Made by a program: the position numbers and the translations under genes. The notes beneath the pieces are model-generated. The model did no database searches, was not told the origin of the DNA, and worked only from the letters and a program-made list of their open reading frames with translations. DNA of 59,496 nucleotides from Allopseudospirillum japonicum (GTDB lineage: Bacteria > Pseudomonadota > Gammaproteobacteria > Pseudomonadales > Halomonadaceae): contig NZ_FNYH01000011.1 in the NCBI RefSeq assembly GCF_900108915.1, positions 1 to 59,496 on the forward strand. Reading direction: 5' to 3'. Shown here piece by piece: positions 18,426-28,442 of this stretch; position 1 is the stretch's first letter; each line of letters begins with the position of its first letter.

Positions 18426-18995
18426 ATGCCTTGGATACGGATCGCTTTAATCAGTGCCGGCTTTTGCCTTTTACTCGTGTTGCCTTGGCTACAAACCCAA
18501 CTACAATCTGAAAAGTGGTATGGATTAAAACGCCAAATTTCAGTGCCCGCCCTCCCTCTGCACTTTGATGATCCCAATGGATTACACATTTTATTATTTG
18601 GTTATTTAAGCTGCACACAAGCTTGTCCTCCACAGTTGATCAAGATGCATCAACTTGCACAAGTCTCTAAAGATTTGCCAATATATTTTACCTTTATTAG
18701 TCTAGATCCTGAACGAGACACCCAAGATTTACTAGCAGAAGGGATTCCTAATTTAGGGAAAAATTTTTATTTTATTCGTCCTGAATCAACCCAAGCAGCC
18801 CAAAATTTAGCACTAGCTTATACAGAAATTGCAACAAAAGTGTATCAAGGAAAAGACTACGAATTTAACCACAAAGCTTCTTTATTTATCGTTTCTGCCC
18901 AAGCAAAAATTGAGCTTATTTATCCTTATACTGATTTAAATATAGATCGTGTATTACAAGATATCCGTTTATTACTCAACTCCTTAAAGTCCTGA
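18426..18995 (+). CDS. SCO1/SenC-like thioredoxin-fold copper protein
   Basis: 189 residues. An N-terminal membrane anchor (about 5-25) leads to a periplasmic thioredoxin-like domain. The Sco signature is present as CTQAC (CxxxC) in LFGYLSCTQACPP, with the third copper ligand His in NHKASLFIV, and LDPERDT is the family's conserved loop. Sco proteins deliver Cu to the CuA centre of cytochrome oxidase or act as thiol reductases. No oxidase genes are adjacent, so the target is unknown. The start at 18426 has AAAGG upstream. A chemoreceptor gene follows after 12 bases. Confidence 0.82.
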   Translation: MPWIRIALISAGFCLLLVLPWLQTQLQSEKWYGLKRQISVPALPLHFDDPNGLHILLFGYLSCTQACPPQLIKMHQLAQVSKDLPIYFTFISLDPERDTQDLLAEGIPNLGKNFYFIRPESTQAAQNLALAYTEIATKVYQGKDYEFNHKASLFIVSAQAKIELIYPYTDLNIDRVLQDIRLLLNSLKS

Positions 18996-19007
18996 TTTAG
19001 GTGATAC

Positions 19008-20522
19008 ATGTCGCTATCTTCCACTGATATACAAACCAGTCGCCAAGAAGCTGATCGGTCGCTTTTGTTCATTATCTTGGCACATCTTCCTATTATCAGC
19101 TTGGTATTACCCTATGGATATGACACCTTCACATTTGCTGGTATTGCCTCTGTGCTTATTGGTGGCTTTGCCCTATTGAGCTATCAGCTCACTAAAGGTA
19201 CACGTACTTGTTCTGTCCTCTTTGCCATGTGCTTAATGCTCCTTTCTGCCCTGATGATTCAGGTACAAATGGGGCGTATCGAAATGCACTTTCACGTCTT
19301 TTGTGGACTTGCCTTACTCATGCTATATCGTGATTGGCTGCCCTTATTCGTTGGTGCTTTGCTGATTGCAATCCATCACTTGGCTTTAACCGCTTTGCAA
19401 TTGGCAGATGCCACTTTAGCCAATATGCCTTTGATGATTTATAACTATGGTTGCAGCTGGTCTATCGCCTTTTTACATGCCGCTTTTGTGGTCTTTGAAA
19501 CTTCCATATTGATGGCTTTTGCAATACGGATGCAAAAAGAACATCAGCAAGCTACAGACATGCTGGTATTGGTAGACCGTTTTGATCATCAACAAGATTT
19601 AAGCCAACGTCTTCTCGGTAAAACCCTCGCTAGCCAATCGTTTAATAATATGCTGGATCAATTTAGTCATTTAATTATTAAGTTAAAAGATTTTGCACAG
19701 CATTTACGCCAAGGCTCGCAAGATTTAACCCAAGTCAGTGAGTACACCCGCAAGATTGCCCAACTGCAACAAACCCATACACAAACAGCCGCTGAATCCG
19801 TACACCAAATGACTCAAAGCGTTCAAGAAGTGGCTGGACAAGCACAGGCGGCAACTGAGTGTGTCACACAAGCACAAAGTGCAGTAGCACAAGTACACCA
19901 TGAGGTACATGCTTCCAACCGCATGAGTGAACACACCAATCAAGCCTTGCTAAATGCGCTTGAGCAAGTACAAACCTTGGTGAATAAAGTCCAATCCATC
20001 GCGGAAATGACCGCATCCATTAATGATATTTCTGATCAGACAAATTTACTCGCCTTAAATGCCGCCATTGAAGCAGCACGCGCGGGCGAGTCTGGGCGTG
20101 GATTTTCTGTCGTTGCTGATGAGGTGCGCGCTTTATCCTTGCGTACCCAAACTTTCACCCAGAATATCAGCCACACTTTAGAAGAATTAACCCAAATTTC
20201 TGCACAAGTCCTTCACGGTATTCAAGAGGGACACCAGGCTGCAGAGAAAGGCCTTGCCTGCGTGCGTCAAGTCGAGCAAGCCATGCAGCAAATCGAACAA
20301 GCAATTCAAGCCGTGCAAGAGATTAGCAACCATATCGCATGTGCCAGTCAGCAGCAGGTCAGTACCTCAAGCGAGATTAGTGAGAAGGTGCATGCCTTAG
20401 CTGAGCAAAGCCGGCGCTTAATTCAAGATGCCCAAAAAGCACAGGCCCTTGCTGAACGTTTAGAAATCGATATTCAAGATATAGATACTTTTATTGGCGG
20501 CTATCAACTCAAGTTGATTTAA
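19008..20522 (+). CDS. Methyl-accepting chemotaxis protein with multi-spanning, His-rich sensor
   Basis: 504 residues. The N-terminal ~185 residues form about six transmembrane helices with conserved motifs [16 protein letters not shown] and IAIHHLAL, so there is no large periplasmic ligand domain and sensing is probably within the membrane. A cytoplasmic coiled coil follows, with the signalling tip [20 protein letters not shown]. No C-terminal CheR/CheB pentapeptide is seen. It receives signals for the flagellar chemotaxis pathway. It is close behind the SCO-like gene and may respond to redox or metal state; that is inference from position only. Confidence 0.9.
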   Translation: MSLSSTDIQTSRQEADRSLLFIILAHLPIISLVLPYGYDTFTFAGIASVLIGGFALLSYQLTKGTRTCSVLFAMCLMLLSALMIQVQMGRIEMHFHVFCGLALLMLYRDWLPLFVGALLIAIHHLALTALQLADATLANMPLMIYNYGCSWSIAFLHAAFVVFETSILMAFAIRMQKEHQQATDMLVLVDRFDHQQDLSQRLLGKTLASQSFNNMLDQFSHLIIKLKDFAQHLRQGSQDLTQVSEYTRKIAQLQQTHTQTAAESVHQMTQSVQEVAGQAQAATECVTQAQSAVAQVHHEVHASNRMSEHTNQALLNALEQVQTLVNKVQSIAEMTASINDISDQTNLLALNAAIEAARAGESGRGFSVVADEVRALSLRTQTFTQNISHTLEELTQISAQVLHGIQEGHQAAEKGLACVRQVEQAMQQIEQAIQAVQEISNHIACASQQQVSTSSEISEKVHALAEQSRRLIQDAQKAQALAERLEIDIQDIDTFIGGYQLKLI

Positions 20523-20600
20523 ACCATCACAGGGCCAATGTCGCGAAAATGTCAACAAACTCAGGCAAGCTCGCAAGCACAAATCTGAGGAGTAGGAGCC

Positions 20601-21056
20601 GTGCACGAAATGAGTTTTTGGATTACCCCGATTTTATTGGTATCAGGCGTGGGCTTGCTCGTACTATCGACTTCTGCGCGTTATGGACAGTTACACGAAA
20701 GTTTGCATCAGTTGATCGATAGCGGACATCACAAAGCAGATTTACTACATCAACACTTGCAACAGCGTGCCGAGCTTTTAGTGCGTGCATTATTTAGTTT
20801 ATATGTCAGTATTGGCTTATTTGCGTTAGCCAGTTTGGTGGGCGGTATTATTAGTTTTTGGACTTGGGCCGAGTTGGCAAAATTTGCTGTTGCTATCCTG
20901 ACCTGCTGCGGCATCTTGTGTGTACTTTTTGCTGCTTGGCAACTGATTAAGGAAGCGCATATTTTCCTTGATAGCATCGAAGCACAAGGCGAACATTTGC
21001 GTCATCCGCATTTACACGCCGTTCCTGCACATTTTGACCTTACCCAGCCACGCTAA
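20601..21056 (+). CDS. DUF2721-type membrane protein
   Basis: 151 residues with three hydrophobic segments (about 7-25, 58-83 and 92-113) and a short His-rich tail. The start ILLVSGVGLLVLSTSARYG and the layout fit DUF2721, a family of unknown function. GTG at 20601 (GAGGAG 8 bases upstream) or ATG at 20610 could be the start. Single gene; nothing in the context points to a role. Confidence 0.65.
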   Translation: MHEMSFWITPILLVSGVGLLVLSTSARYGQLHESLHQLIDSGHHKADLLHQHLQQRAELLVRALFSLYVSIGLFALASLVGGIISFWTWAELAKFAVAILTCCGILCVLFAAWQLIKEAHIFLDSIEAQGEHLRHPHLHAVPAHFDLTQPR

Positions 21057-21187
21057 TCTTTTTGCCTTCTCGACCGTCTTGACGTTAGCTCCAGGTTAAA
21101 GCTTACTTTGCAGATGCCGATATTAAGCAGACATACCTAGCTAGGCTTTGCAAGCGCTTGATCCCCTCCCCGAAAGACGGTCGCCCT

Positions 21188-21634
21188 ATGAGAATAGATA
21201 ACGCTTTAGGCACATCCTTAAGTGTCAATGAGTCCTTAAACCTCTCCTTGCAAGAAGCCAGAGGGGCGCAGTTTGCTATTCTCCTTAGCTTTATCTCGCA
21301 GCAAGTGGCGGTGAATGATGTCCCCGATGGCGGTTTTTTCCGCCCCTATGAAGGACAGCTACCAGTTTTAGAGCCAGATACTTCCGCCCGTGAGCTCGCT
21401 GCCAGCATCAATAATCACATGGGAGCAGCATTAGGCGAAGGACAAGGCGGATATTTTTCGTTATTACGCGCCTTAAGTGAGGAGTTTCCGCAGTTACAGC
21501 AAGTGACTGCCATGCGGATACAAACGCCCGAGTCCGCACAGCAACAACTCGAACGTTTATATACTAAGATTGCTAACTTAAATTCCCCACAAGAAATCAT
21601 CGAGCAGGTGCAAAAAGTACGTACTTCTGCTTAG
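21188..21634 (+). CDS. Unknown soluble protein
   Basis: 148 residues, no signal peptide or membrane segment. N-terminal helix with LNLSLQEARGAQFAILLSFI, a Pro/Gly-rich middle, and a helical C-terminus (PESAQQQLERLYTKIANL). Codon use matches neighbours. Start chosen at the ATG 21188; a TTG ten codons earlier is possible and the RBS is poor either way. Its stop codon is directly followed by the stop codon of bcp on the other strand (no gap). I do not recognise the family. Confidence 0.65.
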   Translation: MRIDNALGTSLSVNESLNLSLQEARGAQFAILLSFISQQVAVNDVPDGGFFRPYEGQLPVLEPDTSARELAASINNHMGAALGEGQGGYFSLLRALSEEFPQLQQVTAMRIQTPESAQQQLERLYTKIANLNSPQEIIEQVQKVRTSA

Positions 21635-22129
21635 TTAACAAGTAGCTCCATGCAAATTTTGCGCACTAGCGAGCACCTGTGCGACATGGTCTTTTAATTT
21701 CACCTTGCGCCACTCAGCGCGTAAGATCCCTTGGCGATCAATTAAAAAAGTGCTGCGCTCTATCCCTAAATACTCACGTCCAAAATTTTTCTTCATTTTG
21801 AGCACATCGAACAGCTGACATAAGGTTTCTTGCTTGTCACTGCACAAGGTGAAATTCAATGCATGTTTGGCTTGAAAATTCGTATGTGCTTTCAGGCCAT
21901 CACGAGATACACCAAGAATATAGGTATTCGCTGCTTGAAATGCGGCCTGTTCCGCTTTAAAGTCGAGCGCTTCCTGAGTACAAGTTGGCGTGTTATCTTT
22001 AGGATAGAAATACAAGACCCACTGATGCCCAAGTAAATCTTTCGGGCTGATTTCTGTTAAAGTCTCTTGCCATGCTGGCGTGACAGGTACACGAAATTCG
22101 GGTACAGGAGCATTCAGCTCAACACGCAT
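21635..22129 (-). CDS. bcp: Peroxiredoxin of the Bcp/PrxQ class
   Basis: 164 residues. YFYPKDNTPTCTQEALDF holds the peroxidatic Cys (TPTCT in place of the commoner TPGCT). CSDKQETLCQLF has cysteines that could resolve it. It reduces hydroperoxides at the expense of thioredoxin. The start at 22127-22129 is supported by AGGAAAG 5 bases upstream. It lies divergent from dapA, near which bcp is also found in Pseudomonas. Confidence 0.92.
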   Translation of the reverse strand: MRVELNAPVPEFRVPVTPAWQETLTEISPKDLLGHQWVLYFYPKDNTPTCTQEALDFKAEQAAFQAANTYILGVSRDGLKAHTNFQAKHALNFTLCSDKQETLCQLFDVLKMKKNFGREYLGIERSTFLIDRQGILRAEWRKVKLKDHVAQVLASAQNLHGATC

Positions 22130-22291
22130 TATTACTTTCCTCATGCTAGATGCGGATCACCTAGGCGACTTTCTCTAAGTCCCTAGACCCAAGCAAACAA
22201 GGTAGCATAGAGACCCTATCAGGCTAAAGCTTAACCTAAGGCTCCTCTCGGCAAAGATGATACAGGGATTGCTAAGGAGTCGTTTTTATTT

Positions 22292-23200
22292 ATGGGGATG
22301 TTAACCATGACCGAACTAAAAGGCAGCCTCGTCGCCTTAGTGACGCCGATGCGCGCAGATACACAAGCTATTGATTGGCCTGCACTGGATGCCTTGGTCG
22401 ATTTCCATCTGGCTGAGGGTACAGATGCGATTGTCGCCGCCGGCACCACAGGCGAGCCATCCACTTTATCCTTTAGCGAGCACTTTGATGTGATCAGCCG
22501 TGTGGTTGAGCGTGTTCAGGGGAAAATCCCTGTCATTGCAGGCACAGGGGCAAACTCGACACAAGAGGCCATCGAACTAACGCGCCATGCACAAAAAGTT
22601 GGGGCTTCTGCTTGCTTGTCTGTCACCCCTTATTACAACAAGCCCACCCAAGAGGGTCTTTACCAGCATTTTAAAGCCATCGCACAAGCGTCAGACTTGC
22701 CCATTATCCTCTACAATGTGCCAGGACGAACGTCTGTCGATATGCTTAATGAGACAGTCGAACGTCTGAGCTGTGTCGAGAATATCATTGGCTTAAAAGA
22801 TGCCACTGGGGATTTAGAACGTGGTAAAGAGTTAATCACACGCCTTGCTGATAGTGATTTTCTGCTTTTTTCTGGGGATGATGCCACTGCGGTTGATTTT
22901 ATCTTAATGGGCGGACGCGGCAATATTTCCGTGACGGCCAATGTTGCGCCACGGCAAATGCATGAACTTTGTCATGCGGCTTTGCAAGGTGATACACAAA
23001 AAGCGCACCAAATTAATACCCGCCTGATGCCAGTGCACAACCGTCTATTTGTAGAATCAAACCCCATCCCAGTAAAATGGGCACTGCACGCCATGGGCAA
23101 AATTGATTTAGGGATACGTTTACCTTTAACTCCTTTATCAGAAAAGTATCGTCCGACAGTGCAAGAAGCCCTACAAATGGCCGGATTATTGGCAGGATAA
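22292..23200 (+). CDS. dapA: 4-hydroxy-tetrahydrodipicolinate synthase
   Basis: About 300-residue TIM-barrel enzyme that condenses pyruvate and aspartate semialdehyde, the first step of the lysine/diaminopimelate branch. [20 protein letters not shown], the catalytic Tyr in SVTPYYNKP and the Schiff-base Lys in [10 protein letters not shown] are all present. Possible starts: ATG 22292 (AAGGAG 12 bases upstream), 22298 or 22307; the last fits the family N-terminus best. bamC follows after 15 bases, as in Pseudomonas. Confidence 0.96.
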   Translation: MGMLTMTELKGSLVALVTPMRADTQAIDWPALDALVDFHLAEGTDAIVAAGTTGEPSTLSFSEHFDVISRVVERVQGKIPVIAGTGANSTQEAIELTRHAQKVGASACLSVTPYYNKPTQEGLYQHFKAIAQASDLPIILYNVPGRTSVDMLNETVERLSCVENIIGLKDATGDLERGKELITRLADSDFLLFSGDDATAVDFILMGGRGNISVTANVAPRQMHELCHAALQGDTQKAHQINTRLMPVHNRLFVESNPIPVKWALHAMGKIDLGIRLPLTPLSEKYRPTVQEALQMAGLLAG

Positions 23201-23215
23201 CGAGGATTTAGCATC

Positions 23216-24235
23216 ATGCTTCACTTACGCCCGCAGGTGCTTGTTTTAGTCGCCTTGAGCACAGCACAGGTAGGATGCGCTCTGTCACCTTCAGAGCAAG
23301 CCACTTATCGTGACCGTGATCTTGATTATCAAACAGCTGTGCGGGTGGAACCGATTCCTTTGCCAGCAGGCTTAAGCGAGCGTGATGCTTATCAGCTACC
23401 CAAACCACCGGCACAATTGGCTTTAAATTCAACATCTGAGTTTAAGGTACCGCGTCCACGTGCGTTAGCACTGGGCACCACTAGTAGCACCCAAGTGGCC
23501 CAAGATGCCCAAGGCCCTTATTTAGAAATTGCCTGGCCACCTGCGCAAGCTTGGGCATGGCTGCAAGCGTATACGCAACAGCAAGCTTGGCCTATTTTAC
23601 AAGCAGCTCCGCGCCAAGGACGTTTGGATTTGGGTGAGGGTTACAGTTTGCAAGTCCAGCCTAGCACTAAGCTAGATCATAGCCGTGTGCGTTGGCTGCA
23701 TCAGGGACAAGTCAGCACAAGCACCCAGGTTTTAGAAACTTTAGCTCAGTACATTCAGCAACAAGAAACCATGCCTTCCTCAGCGTCTTTACTAGCTCAG
23801 TCACTCAATCGTGAGCTACAAGCACAAGAGATTGCGAGCCTCAGCGGGGAAGTAAACCTGATTCAAGCAGCCTCGAAAGATTGGCAGTTAGTCTTTAAAG
23901 ATTTTGCACCGAGCCAAGCTTGGGATCGTCTTGATCAGGTATTAGCCGCGAATTTTCAGCAAACGGAACAACAAGTAACAGATAAAAACCGCAGCCAAGC
24001 TTGGTTCCAACTGTATTATGTCGCGCAACAAGCGCGCGAATTTAGCATTAAAAACTGGCTACAAGGCCAATTTGGCACAGATGATCGCGGTCAAGCCTAT
24101 TGGCTAAGTTTACAACCAAGCAAGGCGCAAGGCGCTTTGCAAGCGCAAGTCTATACAGATGCACAAGGCCAACACCTTGCACCTAACGAGATACAAGCAG
24201 AAATTCTGACGCTCCTCTATCAAGCCTTGCGCTAG
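23216..24235 (+). CDS. bamC: Outer membrane assembly lipoprotein BamC
   Basis: 339 residues. A lipoprotein signal ends at VGCALSP (Cys21). The N-terminal unstructured region contains [10 protein letters not shown] and LPAGLS, the type of motif by which BamC lies along BamD. The rest shows two helix-grip repeats rich in Gln/Ala ([12 protein letters not shown] and [12 protein letters not shown]). BamC is a non-essential subunit of the beta-barrel assembly machine. The place between dapA and purC is the Pseudomonas arrangement. Confidence 0.9.
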   Translation: MLHLRPQVLVLVALSTAQVGCALSPSEQATYRDRDLDYQTAVRVEPIPLPAGLSERDAYQLPKPPAQLALNSTSEFKVPRPRALALGTTSSTQVAQDAQGPYLEIAWPPAQAWAWLQAYTQQQAWPILQAAPRQGRLDLGEGYSLQVQPSTKLDHSRVRWLHQGQVSTSTQVLETLAQYIQQQETMPSSASLLAQSLNRELQAQEIASLSGEVNLIQAASKDWQLVFKDFAPSQAWDRLDQVLAANFQQTEQQVTDKNRSQAWFQLYYVAQQAREFSIKNWLQGQFGTDDRGQAYWLSLQPSKAQGALQAQVYTDAQGQHLAPNEIQAEILTLLYQALR

Positions 24236-24253
24236 TTAAAAGAGATGTTCAGG

Positions 24254-24280
24254 CCCTGCACTTTTTCACACAGTGTAGGG
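24254..24280 (+). terminator. Hairpin between bamC and purC
   Basis: CCCTGCAC pairs with GTGTAGGG (one G-T pair). No T-run follows. It may end the dapA-bamC transcript or sit in the purC leader. Confidence 0.4.
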
Positions 24281-24369
24281 TCAAAATGGATCTGATTATT
24301 TTCTGGAATGGAGCCCTTTGCCGGCTTCATTTTTATTTTGACTTATCAAAAAGCGGAGGTTTAGCCCCC

Positions 24370-25083
24370 ATGGAAAAACGTGATCAACTCTATGCAGGCA
24401 AAGCAAAATCAGTGTATACCACGGATGATGCTAACCGCCTGATTCTTTTATTCCGTGATGATACATCAGCCTTTGATGGTAAAAAGAAAGAAGCTTTAGA
24501 CCGTAAAGGTATGGTGAACAACAAGTTCAATGCCTTCATTATGGAAAAGCTCGAACAAGCCGGTGTCCCCACCCATTTTGATCGTTTGCTTTCTGAACAA
24601 GAATCCCTAGTGAAAAAACTCGAGATGTTACCGATCGAGTGCGTAGTACGTAATATTTCTGCTGGTAGCTTATGCCGTCGCCTAGGTGTTGAGGAAGGTC
24701 TGGATCTTAACCCTTGTACCTTTGAGTTGTTTTTGAAAAACGACGAAAAAGGCGACCCCATGATTAACGAATCCTTAGCACAAACTTTTGGTTGGGCAAC
24801 CCCTGAGCAAGTCGCCCGTGCCCGCGAGCTCACTTTAAAGGTCAACGAGGTATTAAAAGAGCTCTTCCTCAGCGGCAACATGTTGCTTGTGGATTACAAA
24901 CTTGAGTTTGGTATGTATCAAGGTGAGTTGGTACTTGGTGATGAGTTTACCCCAGATGGTTGCCGCCTTTGGGATAAAGACACCCGCGACAAGCTAGATA
25001 AAGACCGTTTTCGTCAAGGTTTAGGTGGGGTGGTTGAAGCTTATGAAGAAGTCGGCCGCCGCTTAGGCATTAAGTTCGATTAA
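24370..25083 (+). CDS. purC: SAICAR synthetase
   Basis: 237 residues. It joins CAIR and aspartate in purine synthesis. [17 protein letters not shown] and [13 protein letters not shown] at the start, [14 protein letters not shown] and LVDYKLEFG are conserved. The start at 24370 has GGAGG about 11 bases upstream and gives the normal family length; the longer in-frame extension is unlike the family. Confidence 0.97.
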   Translation: MEKRDQLYAGKAKSVYTTDDANRLILLFRDDTSAFDGKKKEALDRKGMVNNKFNAFIMEKLEQAGVPTHFDRLLSEQESLVKKLEMLPIECVVRNISAGSLCRRLGVEEGLDLNPCTFELFLKNDEKGDPMINESLAQTFGWATPEQVARARELTLKVNEVLKELFLSGNMLLVDYKLEFGMYQGELVLGDEFTPDGCRLWDKDTRDKLDKDRFRQGLGGVVEAYEEVGRRLGIKFD

Positions 25084-25114
25084 TAGATACTTGCATTGCC
25101 GCAAGGCTACAGAG

Positions 25115-25144
25115 GTAGGATGAGTGCAGTGCCACCCATCCTAC
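25115..25144. repeat. REP-like palindrome between purC and mqo
   Basis: GTAGGATG and CATCCTAC flank GAGTG..CCAC-like inner bases, giving an 8-pair stem that extends inward. The GTAGGATG...CATCCTAC form is that of small interspersed palindromes common between genes in many gammaproteobacteria. It lies between two convergent genes and could also act as a bidirectional terminator. I see no second copy in this window. Confidence 0.6.
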
Positions 25145-25162
25145 GTTTATTGCACTACAAAC

Positions 25163-26650
25163 CTAAGCCTCTTGATCTAACTGCAATAACCTCAAAGTCC
25201 GCTGACGCACAGTATGCAGTAGGTCGGGGTGATCTGTTAAAGATTTACCGTACGACGGAATCATAGTTTTTAACTTTGCTTGCCAACTTGCCGAAGCCAC
25301 TTCTTCTTTAAAACAACGCTCGATTACAGATAACATCGCATTGACCGCAGTGGAAGCACCTGGCGAAGCGCCTAAAAGCACCGCAAAGCTGCCATCGGCA
25401 GAAGTAATCACCTCGGTACCAAACTCCAACTTGCCGCCTTTTTCTGGATCTTTTTTGATGATCTGTACCCTTTGGCCAGCAATCGCCAATTTCCAATCTT
25501 TGTTTTGTGCTTCGGGGAAGAAATTGCGTAAAGAATCCATCCGCGAGCTGTGGGATTGCATGACTTCGCTAATTAAATAGCGCGTTAGATCCATATTCCC
25601 CATACCGACTTTCATCATAGGGGTCAAATTATCCCCTTGAATACTGCCGATAAGATCAAAGACGGAACCTTGCTTAAGGAACTTGGTGGTAAAGCCAGCA
25701 AAAGGCCCGAATAACAGAGCTTTCTCGCCATTGATAATCCGTGTATCTAGGTGAGGTACCGACATGGGAGGTGCACCAATCGGGGCCATACCATAGACCT
25801 TAGCATGATGCTGTTCGACAATTTCTGGTTTGCGACATACCAGCCATTGACCACTGACGGGGAAACCGCCATAACCCTTGCCTTCGGGAATATTGGATTT
25901 TTGTAATAACGTCAGGGCAGCACCACCTGCGCCAACAAACACAAATTTGGCTTGATATTGTGTCTGTGTACCTGAGATGTGACGTGTACTAACCAACCAG
26001 CTTTTATCTGCTTGACGCTTTAAATCAGTCACCTTGGTGTTCAGTGCTAGCTCAAACCCAGATTGGCTTTGTAAATGGCTGACCATATTGCGCGCCAAAG
26101 CACCAAAATCGACATCCGCTCCGTAACGTACACGCGTGCCTGCCACTGGCTGTTCGGGGTCACGGTTGTGCATCACCAAAGGCATCCATTGGCGCAAAAC
26201 TTCTGGATCTTCGCTATATTCCATATCCTCAAACGAAGGCGTTTTGCTAAGTGCTTGGTAGCGCTTCCGCAAAAATTCTACGTTTTTCTCACCCCATACA
26301 AAGCTTTGGTGCGGCGCCGTATTAATAAAGCGTTTTGGTTCTGGTAAGGCCGCTTGTTCAACTAGATATGCCCAAAACTGTAGGCTCACCTCAAAGGCGG
26401 AGTTAATGGTAAACGCCTTGCTGGTGTTAATGCTGCCATCTGCCTGTTCAGGGGTATAATTCAGCTCACAATAGGCTGCATGGCCTGTCCCTGCGTTGTT
26501 CCAACCATCGGTACTTTCTTGAGCAACCTGATCTCTTTGTTCCACGATAAGGACATTGAGTTTAGGATCAAGCTGCTTGAGCAAGGTGCCCAAAGTGGTG
26601 CTCATCGCACCTGCACCAACAAGCAATACGTCTACTGATTTTACGGTCAT
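25163..26650 (-). CDS. mqo: Malate:quinone oxidoreductase
   Basis: 495-residue FAD enzyme on the inner face of the membrane that oxidises malate to oxaloacetate and reduces quinone. The dinucleotide fold VDVLLVGAGAMSTTLG opens the protein. STDGWNNAGTGHAAYCELNY, VGAGGAALTLLQ and GFPVSGQWLVC are family blocks. The start at 26648-26650 is chosen since further upstream codons give an unrelated leader; the RBS is weak. Single gene. Confidence 0.96.
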   Translation of the reverse strand: MTVKSVDVLLVGAGAMSTTLGTLLKQLDPKLNVLIVEQRDQVAQESTDGWNNAGTGHAAYCELNYTPEQADGSINTSKAFTINSAFEVSLQFWAYLVEQAALPEPKRFINTAPHQSFVWGEKNVEFLRKRYQALSKTPSFEDMEYSEDPEVLRQWMPLVMHNRDPEQPVAGTRVRYGADVDFGALARNMVSHLQSQSGFELALNTKVTDLKRQADKSWLVSTRHISGTQTQYQAKFVFVGAGGAALTLLQKSNIPEGKGYGGFPVSGQWLVCRKPEIVEQHHAKVYGMAPIGAPPMSVPHLDTRIINGEKALLFGPFAGFTTKFLKQGSVFDLIGSIQGDNLTPMMKVGMGNMDLTRYLISEVMQSHSSRMDSLRNFFPEAQNKDWKLAIAGQRVQIIKKDPEKGGKLEFGTEVITSADGSFAVLLGASPGASTAVNAMLSVIERCFKEEVASASWQAKLKTMIPSYGKSLTDHPDLLHTVRQRTLRLLQLDQEA

Positions 26651-27190
26651 ACGCGCTTCGCCATTAATTATATGTGGGATAAAAGCCGACACCAGAAACA
26701 GGCTTGTGGCCACTCTTAAGCTATTGCTGCCTATTGATCAACACACATCTGCCTTATTGAGGTTTAGGGGTACAAACCACCTCAGATCTGCCAATAGGGA
26801 TTAGATGTCCAGAGAGTCACTTTTTGAACACCCAGAGGCTAATTCGTTAAGAGCCTTGCTTCTGGATACTCCCTCGCCCCAGACTCTGGGCTGGCTGCGT
26901 GCTTTACTTACTAGGTCTAAACGCGCAGTCTTCCCTAGCTTCAACCTAACTAAAGGGGATACAGGCTAAACGAGGCTGGGCAATCGCGACAAATTATACG
27001 GATTCCCCAGCAAAAGTCTTGACATCACCTTAGCCATTCGGCGTAGATCTAGCCTAAAGTTGTAGAAAATTGGCGTGCAGGCGTGCCGAAAAGCACTGAG
27101 AGCCACAGAGGCGATCCGCTTGTGTGCTCACAAGCTGTGGTATACTCGACACAGTTTTTTGCACACAGACCTATTCACCTAATAAAGTAA
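26651..27190. other. 540-base control region between mqo and the rhodanese gene
   Basis: No coding frame is convincing here. Near mqo, 26758-26784 can fold as TGAGG-TTT/AAA-CCTCA in the mqo leader. TTGACA at 27019-27024 could be a -35 box but has no good partner. The right end holds the promoter and palindrome listed separately. The middle part shows nothing I can name. Confidence 0.5.
27118..27146 (+). promoter_or_regulatory. Operator-like palindrome and -10 box for the rhodanese-grxC-secB group
   Basis: GCTTGTG and CACAAGC (7-base arms, 27118-27124 and 27129-27135) flank TGCT. TATACT follows at 27141-27146 as a good -10 element. The palindrome covers the -35 area, the usual place for a repressor or a class II activator. 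The factor is unknown. Confidence 0.5.
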
Positions 27191-27607
27191 ATGGCCATGG
27201 AACAATTACTCGAATTTGCAACCAACCATTGGATGCTGACCCTCTCCTTTCTTGGTTTGTTGGTCTTATTAATCCTGCATGAATCAGGCAATAATGGTGT
27301 GAGCAGTACACAAGCGACAGAGATGATTAACAAGCAAGATGCTGTGATTGTCGATATTCGCGACCGTAATGACTTTAAAAAAGGCTCTTTAACCGGTGCA
27401 GTGAATATTCCACTGACACAGTTAGATCAAAGGATGGATGAGCTGAAAGCCTATCAGGAAAAACCTGTGATTGTGGTGTGCCGTATGGGTAGCTCTGCCT
27501 CTTTAGCGGTACAAAAATTACACAAGCAAGGCTATAAACAAGCGGTGCGCCTCAAAGGTGGCATTATGCAATGGCAGTCCGACGGTTTACCTTTAGTCGC
27601 CAGCTAA
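27191..27607 (+). CDS. Membrane-anchored rhodanese-like sulfurtransferase
   Basis: 138 residues. One N-terminal transmembrane helix (about 13-32), then a cytosol- or periplasm-facing rhodanese domain (about 38-135). The active-site Cys lies in VVCRMGSSA, and VIVDIRDRNDFKKGSLTGA is the CH2-type motif. It is a YibN-type protein, usually found next to grxC and secB as here. The ATG two codons later (27197) is an equal candidate. Role in sulfur transfer or redox is not established for this family. Confidence 0.88.
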   Translation: MAMEQLLEFATNHWMLTLSFLGLLVLLILHESGNNGVSSTQATEMINKQDAVIVDIRDRNDFKKGSLTGAVNIPLTQLDQRMDELKAYQEKPVIVVCRMGSSASLAVQKLHKQGYKQAVRLKGGIMQWQSDGLPLVAS

Positions 27608-27636
27608 TTTTTGCCAGTGAATAAAAGGAGAATCCC

Positions 27637-27894
27637 ATGAGTTTACCGATTGATTTATATATGCGCCCTTGGTGTCCTTTTTGTGTACGTGCCAAGCAGT
27701 TATTGCAAGCTAAAGGCTTGGCCTTCAATGAGATTAATCTTGATCAAGCGCCTGAGCGCATGCAAGAAATGCTCGATCGCAGTAAAGGGCGCCGCACCGT
27801 CCCGCAAATTTTTATTGGTGAAGTCCATGTCGGTGGGTGTGATGACTTATATGCTTTAGAACGCGATGGCCAGCTTGATCCTTTGTTAACCTAA
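27637..27894 (+). CDS. grxC: Glutaredoxin 3
   Basis: 85 residues, thioredoxin fold. The redox motif is CPFC (MRPWCPFC) rather than the usual CPYC, and TVPQIFIGEVHVGGCDDLYAL is the glutathione-binding half. It reduces mixed disulfides using glutathione. Strong AAGGAG 8 bases upstream. gshB, which makes glutathione, lies 1.3 kb downstream. Confidence 0.95.
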   Translation: MSLPIDLYMRPWCPFCVRAKQLLQAKGLAFNEINLDQAPERMQEMLDRSKGRRTVPQIFIGEVHVGGCDDLYALERDGQLDPLLT

Positions 27895-27989
27895 GCCTGG
27901 TTAACCTAGGCGTGGCTATCTTCAGCTAAAAAGATCTTGTTATACTCGCAGCGCATATTTATTTATTTTTTTGATTGTAAGGTTTACCT

Positions 27990-28436
27990 ATGAGCGACCA
28001 ACCGCAATTTGCGTTACAACGTATTTACCTCAAAGATTTATCTTTCGAATCACCCAATGCGCCGCAAGTCTTTGCCAAAGGCTGGCAGCCAAAAGTGAAC
28101 TTAGATCTCAATACACACAGCACCCTAGTTGAAGACAAACACTATGAAGTCGTTGTGGGTTTGACTGTCACTGTCAGTGATCAAGAGCAAACAGTTTTTC
28201 TGGTAGAAATCAAACAAGCGGGCTTGTTTTTGATTGATGGCCTTGATCAAGCATCACTGCAACATACTCTGGGTGCTTTCTGCCCCAACATTTTATTCCC
28301 TTATGCACGTGAAGCTGTGGATAACCTAGTGACTAAAGGCGGTTTCCCTCCACTGATGTTGGCCCCTGTGAATTTTGAGGCGCTCTATGCAGAGCAACAG
28401 CAACGCCAAGCAGCACAAGCCACTGAAAATGCCTAA
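27990..28436 (+). CDS. secB: Export chaperone SecB
   Basis: 148 residues. [19 protein letters not shown] is the N-terminal family signature, followed by the acidic [10 protein letters not shown] strand and the [25 protein letters not shown] block. The Gln/Ala-rich tail is normal. SecB keeps preproteins unfolded and hands them to SecA. TATACT at 27941-27946 may be its own -10 box. rsmE starts 6 bases after its stop. Confidence 0.96.
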   Translation: MSDQPQFALQRIYLKDLSFESPNAPQVFAKGWQPKVNLDLNTHSTLVEDKHYEVVVGLTVTVSDQEQTVFLVEIKQAGLFLIDGLDQASLQHTLGAFCPNILFPYAREAVDNLVTKGGFPPLMLAPVNFEALYAEQQQRQAAQATENA

Positions 28437-28442
28437 GCCTGT

